Shown here: piece by piece, positions 18,367 through 26,582 of the stretch
Layout: every line of letters starts with the position of its first letter
How positions within the stretch are numbered: position 1 is the first letter of the stretch
From: Brachybacterium sp. YJGR34
Lineage (GTDB): Bacteria; Actinomycetota; Actinomycetes; Actinomycetales; Dermabacteraceae
Assembly (NCBI RefSeq): GCF_003347015.1
Contig: NZ_PNFB01000014.1
Location: forward strand, 32,465-96,464
Length of the DNA: 64,000 nt
Direction: 5' to 3'
Made by a program: the position numbers and the translations under genes
The notes under the pieces: generated by a model
What the model was told of the DNA's origin: nothing
The model's database searches: none
What the model saw: the letters and a program-made list of their open reading frames with translations, nothing else

Positions 18367-19631
18367 GGGAGGTCCTCGGCGGGCAGGTCGCGGTGCGGTG
18401 AGGCGACGATGACGCTCTGCTCGCCGTCGATCCGGGTGAGGATCAGGGTGGCGGAGCCGGTCCCGAAGCGGCGCGGTCGCAGCTTCCGCCGCAGCTCCTC
18501 GGGCTCCACCGCGGTGCCCCGCTTCTTGATCTCGAGCACCCCGAGGCGATGCTCCCGCAGGTACGTGATCAGGCGTTTGATGCCGAAGGGCATCACGTCC
18601 CGCACTGCGTAACCACGGGCGAAGGGGGTGTCGATCCGCCGGTCGGCGGTCAGGTACGCGATCGTGGGGTCGACGGTGCGGGCCCCGAGGTCCTCGGCGA
18701 GGCGGCCGATGAGACCGGCGCGGATGACCGCGCCGTCGGGCTCGTAGAGATGCTCCCCGAGCGCACCCGGCACCGGATCGTCGATCCCGGTCTCGTCGCG
18801 CTCGAGGCGGTGCGCGCCGCCGCGGTCGACCACGAGGGCGGAGGAGTGGACGCCCGCGCCGGCCAGGGGACCGCACCACAGGGTCGCCTCGAGCACCTGC
18901 CCGTGCCAGGACAGCCACTGCACCTCGGTCCCGGCCGGCAGCGCGGAGCGGTCGATGCCCGGGCCGAGCTTCGCGCCCAGCGGGCCGAGGTCGCCGTCGG
19001 CCCCGAGCCGCCGCGCGAGGTCGAGCACGAGGGAGAGGGGCGGGGAGTAGTCCTCCGGGTCGTGGAGCCGGCGTCCGGCGCCGCGGGAGGTGACGCGGCG
19101 GGCGGGGTCCATCCAGAGGCCCTCGCTCGCGGAGGGGTCGTGGTCCTCCGCGGTGCCCTGCCGGGCGGTGGCGGTGGGGAAGGAGCGCAGGTTCAGCAGC
19201 GCCACGGCCACGGCGACGGGATCGCGGTCCACGGCCTGCACCTCGAGGCCGAGGCCGGCCAGCGCCATGGCGTCCCCGCCGATGCCGCAGCCCAGATCCG
19301 TCACGGAGGCGACGCCCGCACGCTGGAACCTGCGCGCGTGCAGGGCGGCGACCGGCAGCCGCGTGGCCTGCTCGAGGCCGTCCGGGGTGAAGAGCATGGA
19401 GTCGGCGAACTCGCCGAACTTCTCGGCGGCGCGGGCGCGCAGACGTGACTGGGTGAGCACCGCGGAGACCAGCTCGGGGGAGTGCCCGGCCGCGCGCAGC
19501 GCGGCGCTGCGCCGCAGCACGTCCTGCTCGTCGTAGGGCGGCAGCGAGTCCAGCAGGGCCAGCCCGCCCGGATGCAGCACCGGCTCGATGGCTCGGGCGG
19601 CGTCGCTGTCAGCGGTCATCGGTGCGGGCAT
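18363..19631 (-). CDS. Class I SAM-dependent methyltransferase with THUMP-like C-terminus
   Basis: A 422-residue protein. Residues about 110-190 form a Rossmann methyltransferase core with SAM motif I VTDLGCGIGGDAMAL and the acidic motif LEVQAVDRDP. The N-terminus is helical. The C-terminal about 130 residues (HLYEPDGAVIRAGLI .. RGYAVRDVMPFGIKRL .. VLEIKKRGTAVEPEELRRKL) match the THUMP-like domain found in actinobacterial relatives, suggesting an RNA substrate. ATG 19631 is selected because TAGTCT lies 7 bp upstream. It leads a three-gene GTGA-coupled operon with the DUF4129 pair. The target nucleotide is unknown. Confidence 0.85.
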   Translation of the reverse strand: MPAPMTADSDAARAIEPVLHPGGLALLDSLPPYDEQDVLRRSAALRAAGHSPELVSAVLTQSRLRARAAEKFGEFADSMLFTPDGLEQATRLPVAALHARRFQRAGVASVTDLGCGIGGDAMALAGLGLEVQAVDRDPVAVAVALLNLRSFPTATARQGTAEDHDPSASEGLWMDPARRVTSRGAGRRLHDPEDYSPPLSLVLDLARRLGADGDLGPLGAKLGPGIDRSALPAGTEVQWLSWHGQVLEATLWCGPLAGAGVHSSALVVDRGGAHRLERDETGIDDPVPGALGEHLYEPDGAVIRAGLIGRLAEDLGARTVDPTIAYLTADRRIDTPFARGYAVRDVMPFGIKRLITYLREHRLGVLEIKKRGTAVEPEELRRKLRPRRFGTGSATLILTRIDGEQSVIVASPHRDLPAEDLP

Positions 19632-19638
19632 GGTGGCG

Positions 19639-19644
19639 AGACTA
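19639..19644 (-). promoter_or_regulatory. -10 box for leaderless methyltransferase gene
   Basis: Minus-strand TAGTCT, 7 bp before ATG 19631. Confidence 0.5.
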
Positions 19645-19663
19645 CCCGCTGCACCCGCCCCGT

Positions 19664-20659
19664 TCAGGCCCTCACGTCGATGACCAGCTTGCCACGGGTG
19701 TGACCGTCCTCCAGCAGCCGGTGCGCCTCGTCGATCCGCTCCATCGGGAGCACCTGCGAGGCCTCGAGCGGATAGGCCCCGGAGCGCAGGCCCTGCACGA
19801 GATGGTCGAGGCGGTCCCGGCCGGTGACGATCTGCGGGATCTCGGCGCGGATCCCGCGCTCCCGGGCCGGGGAGAGATCGGCGAGGGTGGGCAGGGCGAC
19901 GATCAGCCCGTCGGGACGCAGCACGTCCAGGCTGGGCAGGAAGGTCGAGAAGTAGTGGGTGTCCAGGACGACGTCGACGCCCTCGCCGTCGGTCGCCGCG
20001 AGGATCTCCCGCTGCCAGTCCGCCTCGTCGTAGGCGATCGGCTCGGCGCCCAGCTCGCGGATGCGCTCGGCGTTGCGGGCCCGGCCCGTGGCCCAGACCC
20101 GGGCGGCGCCGGCCTCGAGCACCATCGGGATCAGCAGCTGACCCACACCGCCGCTGCCGCCGTGGACCAGGACGCTCTGCCCCTCCTGGATCCGCGCCGT
20201 GTCCCGCACCGTCGCGATCGCGGTGAGACCGGCCAGGGCGAGCCCCGCCCAGCGCGGGAGCATCTCCGCCTCCACCGCGTCCGGGATCGGGGCGAGGTCG
20301 TCGGCGGCGATCGCGATCACCTCGGCGACCACGCCGCGGTCGTCGCCCGGGCCGCGCATCCCGAACACCCGCGTGCCGGGGGCGAGGCCGCGCGAGGCCA
20401 GCTCGGCCTCGTCGAGCTCCGCGCTGTCCGGGCCGGCACCGATCACGGTGCCGGCCATCTCGCGGCCGGTCCCCGCCGGGAGCGCGAGGCCCTCCGCCCG
20501 GGCGGAGGAGCCGTCGCGGATCTTGTAGTCCAGCGGGTTGAGGCCTGCGTAGGCGACCTCGACGAGCACCTCGCCCGGCCCGGCCGTGGGGCGGGGGGAG
20601 TCGGTGCGGAGGGTCAGGACGTCGGGGCCGCCGAAGCGGTCGAAGAGGATCTCGCGCAT
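19664..20659 (-). CDS. Quinone-oxidoreductase-like NADP-dependent dehydrogenase
   Basis: A 331-residue member of the medium-chain dehydrogenase family, zeta-crystallin/quinone oxidoreductase branch. The GroES-like N-domain (GEVLVEVAYAGLNPLDYKIRDG) precedes a Rossmann NADP site VLVHGGSGGVGQLL. The cysteines that bind zinc in alcohol dehydrogenases are absent, as expected for this branch. The C-terminal motif EAHRLLEDGHTRGKLVIDV is conserved in the family. It is upstream of, and probably separate from, the methyltransferase operon (32 bp gap). CATCAT 6 bp before the ATG resembles a weak leaderless -10. Substrate unknown. Confidence 0.9.
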   Translation of the reverse strand: MREILFDRFGGPDVLTLRTDSPRPTAGPGEVLVEVAYAGLNPLDYKIRDGSSARAEGLALPAGTGREMAGTVIGAGPDSAELDEAELASRGLAPGTRVFGMRGPGDDRGVVAEVIAIAADDLAPIPDAVEAEMLPRWAGLALAGLTAIATVRDTARIQEGQSVLVHGGSGGVGQLLIPMVLEAGAARVWATGRARNAERIRELGAEPIAYDEADWQREILAATDGEGVDVVLDTHYFSTFLPSLDVLRPDGLIVALPTLADLSPARERGIRAEIPQIVTGRDRLDHLVQGLRSGAYPLEASQVLPMERIDEAHRLLEDGHTRGKLVIDVRA

Positions 20660-20665
20660 CCCCCC

Positions 20666-20671
20666 ATGATG
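20666..20671 (-). promoter_or_regulatory. Weak leaderless -10 candidate (oxidoreductase)
   Basis: Minus-strand CATCAT at the leaderless spacing (6 bp before ATG 20659). The same hexamer and spacing recur at purF. Confidence 0.3.
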
Positions 20672-20764
20672 CACCCCGCGGGCGCCCGGCACAGGACCTC
20701 CGCCCGAGGAGCCGGGGAGGGGCGTGGGATGATCGGCACCACCCGGTCGCGGCGGAGGAGGACC

Positions 20765-21988
20765 ATGGCAGCGAGCGAGACGGACCCCTGGCACTGGCGG
20801 CGGATGCTGCGGGAGGAGGCCGTCCTCGAGCCCTCGGCGGCCGAGGTGACCGTGCCGCGCGCCCGCGGCCGGATCCTCGCCGCCGCGTTCCACAGCCCCG
20901 AGGACGTGCCCGCACTCCCCGTCTCCGCCATGGACGGCTTCGCGGTGCGGCGCGCGGAGCTCGCCGCGCACGCAACCACCGTCCTGCCCGTGGCCGCGGA
21001 TCTCCCGGCCCGTCCCGGGGCGGCGGGCGTCCTCGCCCCCGGCACCGCCGCCCGGATCATGACCGGGGCCCCGGTCCCTCGTGGGTGCGATCTGGTCGTC
21101 GAGGTCGAGGCCACCGAAGCCGACCCCCACGGACCGGCGCCCGCCCGCGTCGGGATCACCCTCGGGGAGCTGCCCGCCCCGGGCCGGCACATCCGCGGAC
21201 GCGGGGAGGAGATTGCGCGCGGGGACCTGCTCGCCACGCCGGGGGAGAGGGTCACCGCGGGTCTGATCGGGCTGGCACGGATGCTCGGCGCGGCCACGCT
21301 GCCGGTGCTGGCGCCGGTGCGAGCGACGGTCGTGGTGACCGGCGACGAGCTCGCCGGGGCGGAGGCACAGGTCCTGCCGGGCGCCGTGCGCGAGTCCAAC
21401 GGGACGATGCTGGCCGCCGCCCTCGAGGCCGACGGCTGCGCCGCCCGCATCCTGCGCAGCGGCGACGACCCCGCGCACCTCGCCGCCGTGCTCGAGGAGG
21501 CCGCGGACGGCGCGGACCTCGTGGTGACCACCGGCGGCATCGGGCACGGCGCGTACGACGTGGTCAAGGAGCTGCTGGGACCGCGCGGCCGGGGAAGCTC
21601 CCGCTTCGCGCACCTGGCGCTGCGGCCAGGCGGCCCGCAGGGGGCCGGGTCCCTGTCCGGCGGTGTGCCGGTGGTGCATCTTCCGGGCACGCCCGTCGGG
21701 GCGCTCGTGGGCCATCATCTGTTCATCCGGCCCCTGCTGCCGGGTGCGGAGGCCGCTCCCCGCACCGTCGTGCTCGAGGACGCGGAGGGGCGGATCCGCC
21801 GCGGTCGCCGGCGCGCGGGGCTGCAGATCGAGGCCGGGCGGCTCGCGGTCGGGGCCGACGGCACCACCGCGGTCAGCCCGCTGCCGGGGCGCCGGCTGGC
21901 CCCCTTCGGCCGCGCCGACGCGCTGATCCTCGGCGGCGCCGGCGCGGACACCGGGGACGAGGAGACGGCGAGCGTGCTGGTGCTGTGA
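20765..21988 (+). CDS. MoeA-like molybdopterin molybdotransferase paralogue
   Basis: A 407-residue MoeA-fold protein, which in the canonical enzyme inserts molybdenum into adenylylated molybdopterin. Visible motifs are VSAMDGFAVR, GTAARIMTGAPVPRGCD, RESNGTMLAAALEADG and VVTTGGIGHGAYDVVKELL. The canonical PGNPVS loop reads PGTPVG here. A second, more canonical moeA lies at 24820. Such duplicates sometimes specialise for different metals or enzyme families. Strong GGAGGAGG upstream of ATG 20765. It begins the Moco island and is followed 31 bp later by moeZ. Confidence 0.85.
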   Translation: MAASETDPWHWRRMLREEAVLEPSAAEVTVPRARGRILAAAFHSPEDVPALPVSAMDGFAVRRAELAAHATTVLPVAADLPARPGAAGVLAPGTAARIMTGAPVPRGCDLVVEVEATEADPHGPAPARVGITLGELPAPGRHIRGRGEEIARGDLLATPGERVTAGLIGLARMLGAATLPVLAPVRATVVVTGDELAGAEAQVLPGAVRESNGTMLAAALEADGCAARILRSGDDPAHLAAVLEEAADGADLVVTTGGIGHGAYDVVKELLGPRGRGSSRFAHLALRPGGPQGAGSLSGGVPVVHLPGTPVGALVGHHLFIRPLLPGAEAAPRTVVLEDAEGRIRRGRRRAGLQIEAGRLAVGADGTTAVSPLPGRRLAPFGRADALILGGAGADTGDEETASVLVL

Positions 21989-22019
21989 GGGCCGACGGAG
22001 GACGAGGAGAGGAGCGAGG

Positions 22020-23195
22020 ATGAGGGACCGGGACAGGGACGCGCCGGCGGCGATCTCGCGCTGCGCGGTGGCGGAGGACCGCCTGGCTCCGCCGGGCGCC
22101 TCCTCGCCGCGGTACCGGCGCCAGATGCGCCTGCCGCAGCTGGGGGAGCTCGGCCAGCGCCGCCTCGCGGCCGCGCGGGTCGCCGTGATCGGGGCCGGCG
22201 GACTCGGCGCCCCCGTGCTCTCCTATCTCGCCGCGGCGGGCGTCGGCCGGATCACGGTGATCGACCCCGACACCGTCGACGTCACCAATCTGCACCGCCA
22301 GATCCTCTTCGCCGACGGCGACGTGGGCCGGTCCAAGGCGGTGCTCGCCGCCGAGCGCCTGCGGGCGCAGAATCCCGGGATCGAGGTCCGCGCGGAGGTC
22401 GACGTCCTCGCCCCCGCCACCGCCCTCGAGCAGCTCGCCGGTCACGACCTGGTGCTCGACGGCACCGACAACTTCCCCACGCGGTATCTCGCCTCGGACG
22501 CCTGCGAGATCCTGAACCTGCCGCTGGTGTGGGGGTCGATCCTCGGCTTCTCCGGCCAGCTCAGCGTGTTCTGGGCCGCGGGAGGGGCCGGCGTCACCTA
22601 CCGCGACGTGCACCCGGTGCCGCCCGGTCCGGGGGAGGTGCCCAGCTGCGCGGAGGCCGGGGTGCTGGGGATGCTGTGCGGCGTCATCGGGTCGGCCATG
22701 GCGATGGAGGCGGTGAAGGTCCTGGCGGGGATGGGGGACGTGCTCCACGGCCGCCTCGCGCTCCATGACGCGCTGCGCGGGCGCTGGGACGAGCTCCCGA
22801 TCGCCCGCGATCCGCGCCGCCGGCCGGTCACCGCGATCGAGGATCTGACGCTGACCTGCGGACTGCCGGGGCCGACGGGACCCGCCGTCCAGGAGGTCGA
22901 GGTCGCCGCGCTGCCCGGCCTGCTGGCGGAGGGGACCCGGGTGATCGACATCCGCGAGGCCGCGGAGCTGGCCGCCGGCACCGTGCGGAGCGCGCAGCAC
23001 GTGCCGCGGGACGTGCTGCTCGCCGCACCGGGCCCCGATCTCGAGGGCGCGGTGCTGCTGTGCGCGGGCGGCGTGCGCTCGGCCGCGGCCCAGCAGGCGC
23101 TCGCCCGGGAGGGGATCACCGTCCGCTCCCTGCGCGGCGGCTTCGCCGCGGTCCGCGAGGAGGCGCCGGAGCTGGTCGCCCGCTCCGGTCCCTGA
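22020..23195 (+). CDS. moeZ: MoeZ-type adenylyltransferase/sulfurtransferase (ThiF-rhodanese fusion)
   Basis: A 391-residue protein that activates MoaD-like sulfur carriers by C-terminal adenylation and then transfers sulfur. The ThiF/MoeB domain (about 30-270) has the ATP loop GAGGLG (58-63) and the active-site Cys210 in VPSCAEAGVLG. The first zinc CxxC of E. coli MoeB is replaced (VTYRDV), as in actinobacterial MoeZ. The C-terminal rhodanese domain (about 295-390) has its persulfide Cys348 in LCAGGVRSA. The gene converges on moaD, its likely substrate, 23 bp away. GGAGAGGAGCGAGG precedes the ATG. Confidence 0.92.
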   Translation: MRDRDRDAPAAISRCAVAEDRLAPPGASSPRYRRQMRLPQLGELGQRRLAAARVAVIGAGGLGAPVLSYLAAAGVGRITVIDPDTVDVTNLHRQILFADGDVGRSKAVLAAERLRAQNPGIEVRAEVDVLAPATALEQLAGHDLVLDGTDNFPTRYLASDACEILNLPLVWGSILGFSGQLSVFWAAGGAGVTYRDVHPVPPGPGEVPSCAEAGVLGMLCGVIGSAMAMEAVKVLAGMGDVLHGRLALHDALRGRWDELPIARDPRRRPVTAIEDLTLTCGLPGPTGPAVQEVEVAALPGLLAEGTRVIDIREAAELAAGTVRSAQHVPRDVLLAAPGPDLEGAVLLCAGGVRSAAAQQALAREGITVRSLRGGFAAVREEAPELVARSGP

Positions 23196-23218
23196 GTGCG
23201 GCGCCCCGGAGGCGCGGA

Positions 23219-23482
23219 TCAGCCCCCGGCGAAGGGCGGCAGCACGTCGAGGCGGTCGCCGTCGACGAGCTCCTGGTCGTGGTCGGTGCAGACCACGGCA
23301 TTGAGCAGGAGGCTCGAGCGGTCGATGACGCGCCGAGCATCGGGCGGGGCGTCCCGCCGCAGGTCGGCGAGCGCCTCGCCGACGGTGGCCCCGTGCACGG
23401 TGGCGGCGTCGGCCCCGTACTCCGCGGCGGCGCCGGCGAACAGGCGCACGGCGATGGCCGGCGCGGCGTCGGTGGTGTCCAT
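23219..23482 (-). CDS. moaD: MoaD, small subunit of molybdopterin synthase
   Basis: An 87-residue ubiquitin-fold sulfur carrier ending in the obligatory Gly-Gly (residues 86-87), which is thiocarboxylated by the MoeZ-type enzyme encoded alongside. The strand pattern IAVRLFAGAAAEYG at the start and VDGDRLDVLPPFAGG at the end is diagnostic. It donates sulfur to precursor Z together with MoaE, here part of the fusion at 26579. GAGAGGAGCGG precedes the ATG. It is downstream of moaA on the same strand. Confidence 0.95.
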   Translation of the reverse strand: MDTTDAAPAIAVRLFAGAAAEYGADAATVHGATVGEALADLRRDAPPDARRVIDRSSLLLNAVVCTDHDQELVDGDRLDVLPPFAGG

Positions 23483-23515
23483 GGTCCGCTCCTCTCTCAG
23501 GCTCTGTCGTTCTGG

Positions 23516-23555
23516 CTGATCTCCTGCCGTTCGTTCCTCACAGCACGTCGATCAG
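23516..23555. repeat. Dispersed 3'-end element, copy 1 (after moaA)
   Basis: On the minus strand, reading from the moaA stop: TGATCGACGTGCTGTGAG, 3 nt, then CGAACGGCAGGAGATCAG. The same two blocks with a 4-nt spacer follow the dtd stop (55522-55562), and the second block follows the VOC-gene stop (36818-36836). The ends CTGATC/GATCAG are inverted, so it can fold as a weak hairpin. Confidence 0.7.
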
Positions 23556-24649
23556 CCGCCGATGGCGCTCATCGGTCGCTCGGGCGGGACGAAGTCCTCG
23601 CGGTCCATCCCGTGCCCGGCCTTCTTCCCCCACTGGGCGGCGCGCCAGATCTCCGCGATCTCCTCGTCCGCGGCCCCCTCGCGCAGCGCACCGCGCAGAT
23701 CCGTCTCCTCGCGGGAGAACAGGCAGGTGCGCACCCGGCCCTCGGCGGTGAGCCGGGTGCGCCGGCAGTCCCCGCAGAAGGGGCGGGTGACCGAGGCGAT
23801 GATCCCCACCCGGCCCCGGTGGAGCCCGCTGGCACGGTCCGTGACCTCGAACAGCTCCGCGGGGGCGCCGTCGCGCGCCTCCGCCACGGGCTCGAGCGCG
23901 AAGCGCGGGGCGAGCAGGGCGTGGACGTCGTCGGCGGAGACCATCGCGTCCCGGTCCCACAGGTGATCGGCGTCCAGCGGCATCTGCTCGATGACCCGCA
24001 GCTGCAGCGAGCGCTGAAGGCACCACTCCAGGAGGTCGGGCAGCTCGTGCTCGTTGAGGCCGGGCAGCAGCACGGCGTTGACCTTGATCGGGTCCAGCCC
24101 TGCCGCGCGCGCCCCGTCGATCCCCGCGAGCACGCGGTGCAGCATCGGGCGGCGGGTGAGGGTCGCGAAGGTCTCCGGGACCACGGAGTCGAGCGAGACG
24201 TTGATCCGATCCAGGCCGGCCGTCCGCAGGGCCTCGGCCCGGCGGTCCAGGCCGATCGCGTTCGTGGTCAGCGAGATGTCCGGACGGCGGCTCAGCGCGG
24301 CCACCCCGGCGATGATCTCCTCGAGATCGGGCCGGGTCAGCGGTTCGCCGCCGGTGAAGCGGACCTGCTCGATGCCCAGGTGCTTCACCCCGATGCGCAC
24401 CAGGCGCACCACCTCCTCGGCGGAGAGCATCTGCTCCCGCTGCAGGAAGGTGAGGCCCTCGGCGGGCATGCAGTAGGTGCAGCGCAGATTGCAGAAGTCC
24501 GTCAGCGAGAGCCTCAGGTCCGTCGCCGAGCGCCCGTAGCGGTCCGCCAGGGCGGGGGTCGCGGGCCGGTCCGAGGTGTCCGGGAGGGAGGCGGCCCGGT
24601 CCGTGGTGCGCGGCTTGGGGATGCCCAGGCCGATGCGGCGCGATGCCAT
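23552..24649 (-). CDS. moaA: GTP 3',8-cyclase MoaA (radical SAM)
   Basis: A 365-residue radical-SAM enzyme that starts molybdenum-cofactor synthesis by converting GTP to the 3',8-cyclo intermediate. The N-terminal cluster site is Cys53-x3-Cys57-x2-Cys60 (DFCNLRCTYCM). The second, C-terminal cluster site is Cys292-x2-Cys295-x13-Cys309 (FCGDC..RTC). The chain ends in the conserved double glycine (SAIGG) needed for activity. About 30 extra N-terminal residues precede the core. AAGGAGG lies 10 nt before the ATG. MoaC is encoded on the other strand at 26073. Confidence 0.97.
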   Translation of the reverse strand: MASRRIGLGIPKPRTTDRAASLPDTSDRPATPALADRYGRSATDLRLSLTDFCNLRCTYCMPAEGLTFLQREQMLSAEEVVRLVRIGVKHLGIEQVRFTGGEPLTRPDLEEIIAGVAALSRRPDISLTTNAIGLDRRAEALRTAGLDRINVSLDSVVPETFATLTRRPMLHRVLAGIDGARAAGLDPIKVNAVLLPGLNEHELPDLLEWCLQRSLQLRVIEQMPLDADHLWDRDAMVSADDVHALLAPRFALEPVAEARDGAPAELFEVTDRASGLHRGRVGIIASVTRPFCGDCRRTRLTAEGRVRTCLFSREETDLRGALREGAADEEIAEIWRAAQWGKKAGHGMDREDFVPPERPMSAIGG

Positions 24650-24819
24650 CTGACGGACCTCCTTGCGCGAGGATCCGGCGGCCGGGGCTCCGGCGGCCGG
24701 GGAGCCGGTCCGCTCCAGGATAGGCGGTCTCCGCGGACGGCGCGGACGCGCGATACTGGACGGGGCCGCGCACCGCGCCGGTCCACGACCCGTCGACCGT
24801 CGAAGGAGCAGAGGGCCCG
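24650..24819. promoter_or_regulatory. Divergent promoter region moaA / moeA
   Basis: The 170-bp gap between divergent Moco genes. For moeA the best -10 is GATACT (24752-24757), with AAGGAG 11 nt before ATG 24820. For moaA the best -10 is TATCCT on the minus strand (24722-24717). A 15-bp tandem duplication of TCCGGCGGCCGGGGC-type sequence occupies 24674-24702. I could not recognise a Moco riboswitch fold. Confidence 0.4.
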
Positions 24820-26076
24820 ATGGCAGGCACCCAGCGCATCCCCCTGGCCGATCACGTGGCCGACGCGGCCGCCCTGGTCTCCGGGAGCCGCCGCGGCGAG
24901 CCGTGCCCCCTGGACGGCCGGGCCGTGGGGCGCATCGCCCGGGTCGAGGTCCGCTCCGCGGTGGACGTGCCCGGCTGCGACAACTCCCAGATGGACGGCT
25001 ACGCCCTGGCAGTCACGGATCTCGCCACGGCCGGCGAGGAGCTGACGCTGCCGCTCGGGACCACCGTCGCCGCCGGCGATGCGCCGGGCGACCTCGAGCC
25101 CGGCACCGCGCGGCCGATCATGACCGGGGCGCCGATCCCCCGTGGTGCCGACGCCGTCGTCCCGGTCGAGGAGAGCGCCGCCGGGCGGTTCCTCCCGGGC
25201 GCCGTCCGGGACCAGGCCGTCACCCTGCGTCCCGCCGCCACCGCTCCCGGGCGCTTCGTGCGCCGCCGCGGCTCGGACACCCGCCGCGGCGACGCCGTGC
25301 TGCGCCCCGGACAGGAGCTCACCCCCGCCCGCATCGCCCACCTCGCCGCGTGCGGCCTGCGGGAGATCGAGGTCGAGGCCCCGCTGCGGGTGGTGCTGCT
25401 GTCCACCGGCAGCGAGGTCACGGGCGGCCCGGCGGACGCCGGTGCGGTGCACGACGCCAACGGGCCGGGCCTCGCCGCCGCCCTCACCGCGGCGGGCGCG
25501 GAGGTGGTGCACCGCGGAGCCGTCCCGGACGACGCCGCGGTCCTGCTCGAGCAGCTGCGCTCGAGCGTGCGCGCGCACGACGCCGACCTGATCGTGACCA
25601 GCGGCGGGGTGAGCGCGGGAGCCTTCGAGGTGGTGCGGGCGGCCGCCGCGGAGGAGACGGGCGCGGTGTCGATGGCGTTCCCGCGGGTCGCGATGCAGCC
25701 GGGCGGACCCCAGGGGATCGGCACCCTCGCCCTGGACGGCCGTCGCGTCCCCTGGCTCGCCTTCCCCGGCAATCCCGTCTCCGCGCTGCTGAGCTGCGAG
25801 CTCATCGCGCGTCCCGCCCTCGGGGCGCCGCCCCGGACCCGCCTGCGCCTGCCGATCCGGCTCGAGGCGCCCGAGCCCTCGCCGCCCGAGCTCGCCCAGC
25901 ACCGCCGCGCCCACCTGCTGCCCTCGGGTCAGGTGCGGCTGGCAGGTGGTGCGTCCTCGCACCTGATCGGCGCCCTCGCCGCCGCCGACGCCCTCGTGGT
26001 CGTCCCCGTCGGCGTCGAGGCGGTGCACGATGGGGACGTCCTCGAGACCCTGCTGCTGCCCGGAGGAGACCGATGA
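24820..26076 (+). CDS. moeA: Molybdopterin molybdotransferase MoeA
   Basis: A 418-residue canonical MoeA that inserts molybdate into adenylylated molybdopterin. Motifs in order: CDNSQMDGYAL, ARPIMTGAPIPRGAD, LLSTGSEVTGG, VHDANGPGLAAAL, VTSGGVSAGAFEVV, AMQPGGPQGIG and FPGNPVSALLS. All expected core residues are present, unlike in the paralogue at 20765. The C-terminal domain IV (HRRAHLLPSGQVRLAGG) is intact. It overlaps moaC by ATGA and leads the moeA-moaC-moaBE operon. Confidence 0.95.
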   Translation: MAGTQRIPLADHVADAAALVSGSRRGEPCPLDGRAVGRIARVEVRSAVDVPGCDNSQMDGYALAVTDLATAGEELTLPLGTTVAAGDAPGDLEPGTARPIMTGAPIPRGADAVVPVEESAAGRFLPGAVRDQAVTLRPAATAPGRFVRRRGSDTRRGDAVLRPGQELTPARIAHLAACGLREIEVEAPLRVVLLSTGSEVTGGPADAGAVHDANGPGLAAALTAAGAEVVHRGAVPDDAAVLLEQLRSSVRAHDADLIVTSGGVSAGAFEVVRAAAAEETGAVSMAFPRVAMQPGGPQGIGTLALDGRRVPWLAFPGNPVSALLSCELIARPALGAPPRTRLRLPIRLEAPEPSPPELAQHRRAHLLPSGQVRLAGGASSHLIGALAAADALVVVPVGVEAVHDGDVLETLLLPGGDR

Positions 26077-26582
26077 ACGACACCCCCAGCGACCTGACGC
26101 ACGTGCGGGCCGACGGCTCCGCGCACATGGTCGACGTGACCGACAAGGCCGTCACCTCCCGCACGGCCACCGCGCGCGCCGAGCTGCGCACCCGGGAGGA
26201 CGTGGTCGAGCGCATCGCGCGCGGCGAGCTGCCCAAGGGGGAGGCCCTCGCGACCGCGCGGATCGCCGGGATCATGGGGGCCAAGCGCACCAGCGAGCTG
26301 GTGCCCCTGTGCCATCCGCTGCCGCTGAGCGGCGTCGAGCTCGAGCTCGTCCCCCGCGGCGACCGGGTCGAGATCACCGCCACGGTCCGCACCCGGGGCG
26401 TCACGGGCGTGGAGATGGAGGCGCTGACCGCCGTGACCGTCGCCGCTCTGACCCTCTACGACATGATCAAGGCCGTGGACCACCTGGCCGTGATCGACGG
26501 GGTGCAGGTGCTCGCGAAGTCCGGCGGCCGGAGCGGGGACTGGACTCGCCAGGAGCAGCAGGAGCAGGAGGATCGGGCATGA
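26073..26582 (+). CDS. moaC: Cyclic pyranopterin monophosphate synthase MoaC
   Basis: A 169-residue hexameric-type enzyme that completes cyclic pyranopterin formation after MoaA. Conserved segments MVDVTDKAVTSRTA, AGIMGAKRTSELVPLCHPLPL, TGVEMEALTAV and LYDMIKAVD all appear, including the active-site Lys/His region in LCHPL and the DMIKAVD stretch. Overlaps its neighbours by ATGA at both ends. The last about 15 residues are Gln/Glu-rich and beyond the family core. Confidence 0.97.
   Translation: MNDTPSDLTHVRADGSAHMVDVTDKAVTSRTATARAELRTREDVVERIARGELPKGEALATARIAGIMGAKRTSELVPLCHPLPLSGVELELVPRGDRVEITATVRTRGVTGVEMEALTAVTVAALTLYDMIKAVDHLAVIDGVQVLAKSGGRSGDWTRQEQQEQEDRA

Noticed and set aside
24674..24702. 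Two-copy 15-bp tandem repeat as a functional site
   Set aside because: Simple GC slippage-type duplication; no similarity to other sites in the window.
24650..24819. Molybdenum-cofactor riboswitch upstream of moaA/moeA
   Set aside because: I could not fold the expected conserved core by eye in this GC-rich gap; a covariance search would decide.
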